DNA of 7,897 bases from Acidobacteriaceae bacterium (lineage in GTDB: Bacteria; Acidobacteriota; Terriglobia; Terriglobales; Acidobacteriaceae): contig PMTP01000109.1 in NCBI GenBank assembly GCA_003167305.1, forward strand, positions 4,385-12,281, written 5' to 3'. The notes beneath the pieces were generated by a model. That model saw only the letters and a list, made by a program, of their open reading frames with translations, did no database searches and had not been told where the DNA came from. This document shows, piece after piece, positions 5,496-7,897 of the stretch (positions within the stretch are counted from its first letter, which is position 1; every line of letters starts with the position of its first letter). The translations under genes were made by a program, and so were the position numbers.

Positions 5496-5524
5496 GTCGT
5501 ACAAGAAGATGCCCATGCGCTCAA
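5496..5524 (-). promoter_or_regulatory. Possible promoter for the S4-domain gene
   Basis: On the minus strand TTGAGC (5519-5524) and TACGAC (5496-5501) are separated by 17 bases. The predicted transcription start is about 5489, three bases before ATG 5486, implying a nearly leaderless message. Both hexamers are imperfect. Confidence 0.35.
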
Positions 5525-5525
5525 G

Positions 5526-5542
5526 TAAACTGGTTCAAGGAG
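5526..5542 (+). promoter_or_regulatory. -10-like box and Shine-Dalgarno of the prenyltransferase gene
   Basis: TAAACT (5526-5531) is a fair -10 match. AAGGAG (5537-5542) is a strong ribosome binding site six bases before ATG 5549 and fixes that start. The two elements are very close, so transcription would begin near or inside the Shine-Dalgarno; the real promoter may therefore lie further upstream. The Shine-Dalgarno call is firm, the -10 is not. Confidence 0.45.
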
Positions 5543-5548
5543 CCAACG

Positions 5549-6427
5549 ATGCAGAGCCTCTGGGCCAGGACGCGAACGACGCTGGAGATGATCAAGTGGG
5601 AGCACTCGATCTTCGCGCTGCCCTTTGCACTGACGGCGGTGCTGCTGGCGGCTGACGGATTGCCCGACTGGCGGCTGGTACTGCCTGCGAAGCTCGCGTG
5701 GATTCTGGTGGCGATGGTCGGGGCGCGCTCCTCGGCGATGGCCTTCAACCGTTGGGCCGACGCGGAGCTGGATGCCGCCAATCCTCGAACCAAGTCGCGC
5801 GCCATTCCCGCCGGGCTGCTGACGCGCAATTTTGTGCTGGGCTTTACGCTGCTTATGGCGGCGGTGTTTATCGCGGCCGCGGCTGAGTTGAACCGGCTCA
5901 CCCTCTACTTAACGCCGCTGGTGCTGGCGGTGCTCTGGGGCTACAGCTACCTGAAGCGCGTCACGCGCTGGTCGCATCTGGGGCTGGGGCTGGCGCTTGG
6001 TCTTGCGCCGTCGGCGGCGTGGATTGCAGTGCGGGGCTCGCTGGACGCGCGCATCCTGGTGCTGACCGCCGCGGTGACGCTGTGGGCGGGCGGCTTTGAC
6101 GTGCTCTACGCCTGCCAGGACTTCGAGCACGACCGCGCCGCGGGACTCCATTCCCTGCCCCAGGCGGTCGGCATTCCGGCGGCTTTCTGGACGGCGCGGG
6201 CGATGCATCTGTTGATGCTGGGGCTGCTCGTTTGGTTCGGCGGGCTCTTTCATTTCCATGCGTTCGGCTGGATGGGGATCGGGGTTGTCGGACTGCTGCT
6301 GGCCTATGAGCACTCACTGGTTTCGCCGCGCGATTTGCGTCGGCTGAATGCCGCATTCTTCACTATGAACGGCGTGATTGCGATGGTATTTCTTGCTTTT
6401 GTGGCCAGTGATTTATGGTTGCGGTAG
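5549..6427 (+). CDS. ubiA: UbiA-type polyprenyltransferase (probable menaquinone-pathway MqnP)
   Basis: Integral membrane enzyme that attaches a polyprenyl chain to an aromatic acid during quinone synthesis. 292 residues with about eight or nine hydrophobic segments, the usual UbiA length. The first prenyl-diphosphate/Mg motif is NRWADAELD (Asp71 and Asp75), followed by NPRTKSRAIPAG (78-89). GYSYLKR (131-137) is the conserved loop. The second Asp motif is QDFEHDRAAGLHSLP (Asp191 and Asp195). EHS (18-20) in WEHSIFALPFA is also typical. The sequence resembles the UbiA-like group used in the futalosine menaquinone route (MqnP) more than proteobacterial 4-hydroxybenzoate octaprenyltransferase; menaquinone use is inferred from the likely phylum, not shown here. 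AAGGAG at 5537-5542 fixes the start. pheA begins 45 bases downstream on the same strand, suggesting co-transcription. Confidence 0.9.
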   Translation: MQSLWARTRTTLEMIKWEHSIFALPFALTAVLLAADGLPDWRLVLPAKLAWILVAMVGARSSAMAFNRWADAELDAANPRTKSRAIPAGLLTRNFVLGFTLLMAAVFIAAAAELNRLTLYLTPLVLAVLWGYSYLKRVTRWSHLGLGLALGLAPSAAWIAVRGSLDARILVLTAAVTLWAGGFDVLYACQDFEHDRAAGLHSLPQAVGIPAAFWTARAMHLLMLGLLVWFGGLFHFHAFGWMGIGVVGLLLAYEHSLVSPRDLRRLNAAFFTMNGVIAMVFLAFVASDLWLR

Positions 6428-6447
6428 ATGATTGATGATCGATGATA
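6427..6447 (+). repeat. Three tandem GATGATN heptamers
   Basis: GATGATT, GATGATC and GATGATA follow each other without gaps, beginning on the last base of the prenyltransferase stop codon and ending 25 bases before the pheA ATG. A short slippage repeat in the intercistronic gap; no function is evident. Confidence 0.6.
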
Positions 6448-6472
6448 AAAGAATTGGAGAATCAGGAAGCCT

Positions 6473-7309
6473 ATGAAGATAGCAATCCAGGGAGAGTTCG
6501 GCTCATTCAGCCACGAAGCAGCGACCAAACTGGTCCCCGATACAGAGATTGTTCCCTGTTCGCTTTCGGCGGAGGTCTTCGCCGCGCTGAGCGGGGACAA
6601 GGTGGATGCCGCGGTGATTCCCATCGAGAACAGTCTGGCCAGCTCAGTGGCGGAGCACTACGACCTGATGCTGAGCCACAATGTGCGGGTGGAGCGGGAG
6701 ACGCTGCTTCGCATCCGGCATAATTTGATTGGGATCTCAGGCGTCGAGACAGGGGAAATCAACCGCGTTTTTTCGCATCCGGTGGCGCTGGCGCAGTGCC
6801 GGAAGTTTTTGGCCGCGCACCCCAGGATGGAGGCCTATGCCTTCTATGACACCGCAGGCAGCGTTAAGCAGTTGATGGAGCTGCGCGACCGGCACGTGGC
6901 CGGCATCGCCAGCGCGGCGGCGGCGCGCTATTATGGCGCACAGATTCTCGAAGCCGGCATCGAGGACAACCCGGAGAACTATACCCGCTTTTTCCTGGTG
7001 CGGCGCGCCGCGGAGGCGGTGATGGATCCTGAGTCGAACAAGATCAGCGTGGCCTTTTCGCTGGAGCACAAGCCAGGATCGCTGGTGAAGGCGCTGACGG
7101 AACTGGCGTGGATCGGCGCGAATATGACCAAGATCGAGTCACGGCCGGTTCACGGCAAGCCATGGGAGTACATCTTCTTTGTGGATTGCCAGATTCAAAA
7201 GGCCGAGGACGGCGCGCGGGCAGTGGAGGCGCTCAAGCCCCATTGCGCGATGGTCAAGGAGCTGGGACGCTACCGGGAAGCAGCGCTGCCCACGAGTTCG
7301 ACCCAGTGA
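6473..7309 (+). CDS. pheA: Prephenate dehydratase with ACT domain
   Basis: Converts prephenate to phenylpyruvate with loss of water and carbon dioxide, the committed step to phenylalanine; cytoplasmic. The 278 residues are the usual length of a monofunctional enzyme with no chorismate mutase domain. Catalytic-domain marks in order: QGEFGSFSHEAA (6-17), IPIENS (49-54), FSHPVALAQC (100-109), DTAGSV (126-131) and ENYTRFF (168-174), where Thr-Arg-Phe is the known active-site motif. The ACT regulatory domain starts near residue 190, with KPGSLVKAL (200-208) and IESRP (221-225), which normally bind phenylalanine for feedback control. AGGA at 6464-6467, five bases before the ATG, supports the start. 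It follows the prenyltransferase gene by 45 bases, so both probably share a transcript; both act on products of the chorismate branch point. Confidence 0.96.
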   Translation: MKIAIQGEFGSFSHEAATKLVPDTEIVPCSLSAEVFAALSGDKVDAAVIPIENSLASSVAEHYDLMLSHNVRVERETLLRIRHNLIGISGVETGEINRVFSHPVALAQCRKFLAAHPRMEAYAFYDTAGSVKQLMELRDRHVAGIASAAAARYYGAQILEAGIEDNPENYTRFFLVRRAAEAVMDPESNKISVAFSLEHKPGSLVKALTELAWIGANMTKIESRPVHGKPWEYIFFVDCQIQKAEDGARAVEALKPHCAMVKELGRYREAALPTSSTQ

Positions 7310-7369
7310 GTGGGTTAGATAGAGCGCGGCCCGAGGCCACCGTTGCCGCTCTGGTGTGAAATACAGCGT

Positions 7370-7420
7370 AAAAACGAACGGCCGGGAGTGCCCCCTTGCC
7401 CAGTTGCGCCCCGGCCGTTC
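7370..7420 (-). terminator. Intrinsic terminator reading leftward, possibly bidirectional
   Basis: GAACGGCCGGG (7376-7386) and CCCGGCCGTTC (7410-7420) are a perfect 11-base stem around a 23-base loop. On the minus strand the stem is followed by G then five T's (7374 to 7370), the pattern of a Rho-independent terminator for a leftward transcript. In the forward direction it begins 66 bases after the pheA stop but has no T run, so its effect on pheA is less certain. Confidence 0.58.
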
Positions 7421-7450
7421 AAGGAGGCCACACATCTTCTCTGGTTGTCT

Positions 7451-7721
7451 TAGGGCCTGTTCACACTACCCCGGCGGGTGGCGCTGTTAGTGAAAATCCG
7501 GCCAGACGAAGCCGAGCCCGAAGGCTGTGGCGGGTCCACCGTCGAGGGCGAGAATGAAGTATGGACGGATTTTCGCAGCAGCCCGCAGGGACGGGGCCAA
7601 TTTTCCCCAACTCTTCGTCTATCGTCGCTAGGATACACCCGGTATCCGTCACTCCTCATTCCTCGATCTGAGAAAAATTGGCTCCCGTCGCCGCCCACCA
7701 GGGTAGTGTGAACAGGCCCTA
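7451..7721. mobile_element. MITE-like element, 267 bp, TA-flanked
   Basis: The terminal inverted repeats are 7453-7483 and 7689-7719: the outer 19 bases (GGGCCTGTTCACACTACCC) are identical and 28 of 31 match overall. Both ends are flanked by TA (7451-7452 and 7720-7721), as expected for a duplicated TA target. The 267-bp interior encodes no recognisable transposase. It is also folded: GAAAATCCG (7492-7500) pairs with 7566-7574, GCCAATTTT (7596-7604) with 7674-7682, GGATAC (7631-7636) with GTATCC (7642-7647), and AGACGAAG (7504-7511) could pair with 7613-7620. Size, ends and lack of coding fit a non-autonomous element mobilised in trans. TA targets suggest an IS630/Tc1-mariner or some IS5-group transposase; the family is not determined. 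Confidence 0.8.
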
Positions 7722-7790
7722 ATTCCACTGTTGCACAATCGCGGATAATTCTGCGCAAAAGCGCTGTTCATGCTGGTTGCTTTATGCGAA

Positions 7791-7897
7791 TCAGCAGGGC
7801 AGATGCTGGCGAAAGGCCTGTTGCAGGCGCGGACTGCCGGCTTGATCGACGGCCTTTTCGACGCGGGCGCGCAGTTCGGCGTTGGGCGCGGTGCGGC
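7791..7897 (-). CDS. Unidentified protein, C-terminal 35 codons only
   Basis: A minus-strand frame enters from the right edge and ends at TGA (7793-7791), reading RTAPNAELRARVEKAVDQ then AGSPRLQQAFRQHLPC. The visible part is helical, rich in Ala, Arg and Gln, and has codon use like the rest of the window (mostly G or C in third position). I do not recognise a family from so short a tail. A leftward intrinsic terminator at 7370-7420 supports a gene reading this way. The opposite strand is also open from ATG 7803 to the edge, so a rightward gene is the alternative; it has no visible ribosome binding site. Confidence 0.45.
   Translation of the reverse strand, partial: RTAPNAELRARVEKAVDQAGSPRLQQAFRQHLPC

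Larger units (their letters stand above)
7310..7790. other. Gene-free stretch with terminator hairpin and MITE-like element
   Basis: No credible gene is seen in these 481 bases. They contain the hairpin at 7370-7420 and the inverted-repeat element at 7451-7721. Nothing else is recognised in 7310-7369 or 7722-7790. The two short open frames spanning the element show no known domain. Confidence 0.7.

Noticed and set aside
5160..5528. 122-codon plus-strand frame opposite the S4-domain gene
   Set aside because: It is the antisense of the S4 gene, whose MRIDKWLWAARFFKTR start is unmistakable.
7450..7758. Open frames within the MITE-like element (minus 102 codons; plus 77 codons at 7478-7711)
   Set aside because: Neither shows a transposase or other domain, neither has a ribosome binding site, and both run through the inverted ends, as expected by chance in a GC-rich element.
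1..7897. CRISPR array, tRNA or rRNA genes, phage or defence genes
   Set aside because: No regularly spaced direct repeats of CRISPR type, no tRNA-like cloverleaf, no rRNA sequence and no phage or defence domain was seen on either strand by eye.

Overview
The window reads as an ordinary chromosomal stretch from a fairly GC-rich, Gram-negative-type bacterium, most likely an Acidobacteriota (Terriglobia-like) genome. This placement is inference. It rests on a Tyr/Gly-rich small secreted protein of a type I associate with that phylum, on intergenic palindromes built from GGCACGACT/AGTCGTGCC and GGGCTTTAGCCC, on a CCCATCC...GGGTGGG hairpin, and on a UbiA-type prenyltransferase of the kind used for menaquinone. 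No marker gene in the window settles it.

Layout, left to right. A membrane-fusion (HlyD-type) efflux adaptor runs leftward off the edge and is divergent from queF (queuosine pathway). Next come a small secreted protein, then about 520 bp without genes that hold structured palindromic repeats. A Spinster-like MFS transporter follows, then a small DHCW-motif cupin, a decayed second copy of the transporter's 3' end, and an M20-family metallopeptidase. The peptidase converges on an S4-domain (Hsp15-like) RNA-binding protein across a strong hairpin. The S4 gene is divergent from a probable two-gene operon, a UbiA-type prenyltransferase followed by pheA (prephenate dehydratase). The right end holds a minus-strand terminator-like hairpin, a 267-bp MITE-like element with near-perfect terminal inverted repeats flanked by TA, and the 3' end of an unidentified minus-strand gene.

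The genes are housekeeping or generic accessory functions: tRNA modification, aromatic amino acid and quinone supply, transport, peptide turnover, and stalled-ribosome handling. I see no defence island, biosynthetic cluster, CRISPR array or clear new multi-gene system. The most interesting material is non-coding: the MITE-like element, the composite inverted repeat at 1552-1790, and the vestigial transporter tail at 3637-3687. Several genes also lack a Shine-Dalgarno site and have a -10-like hexamer very close to the start codon, which hints at short-leader or leaderless transcripts.
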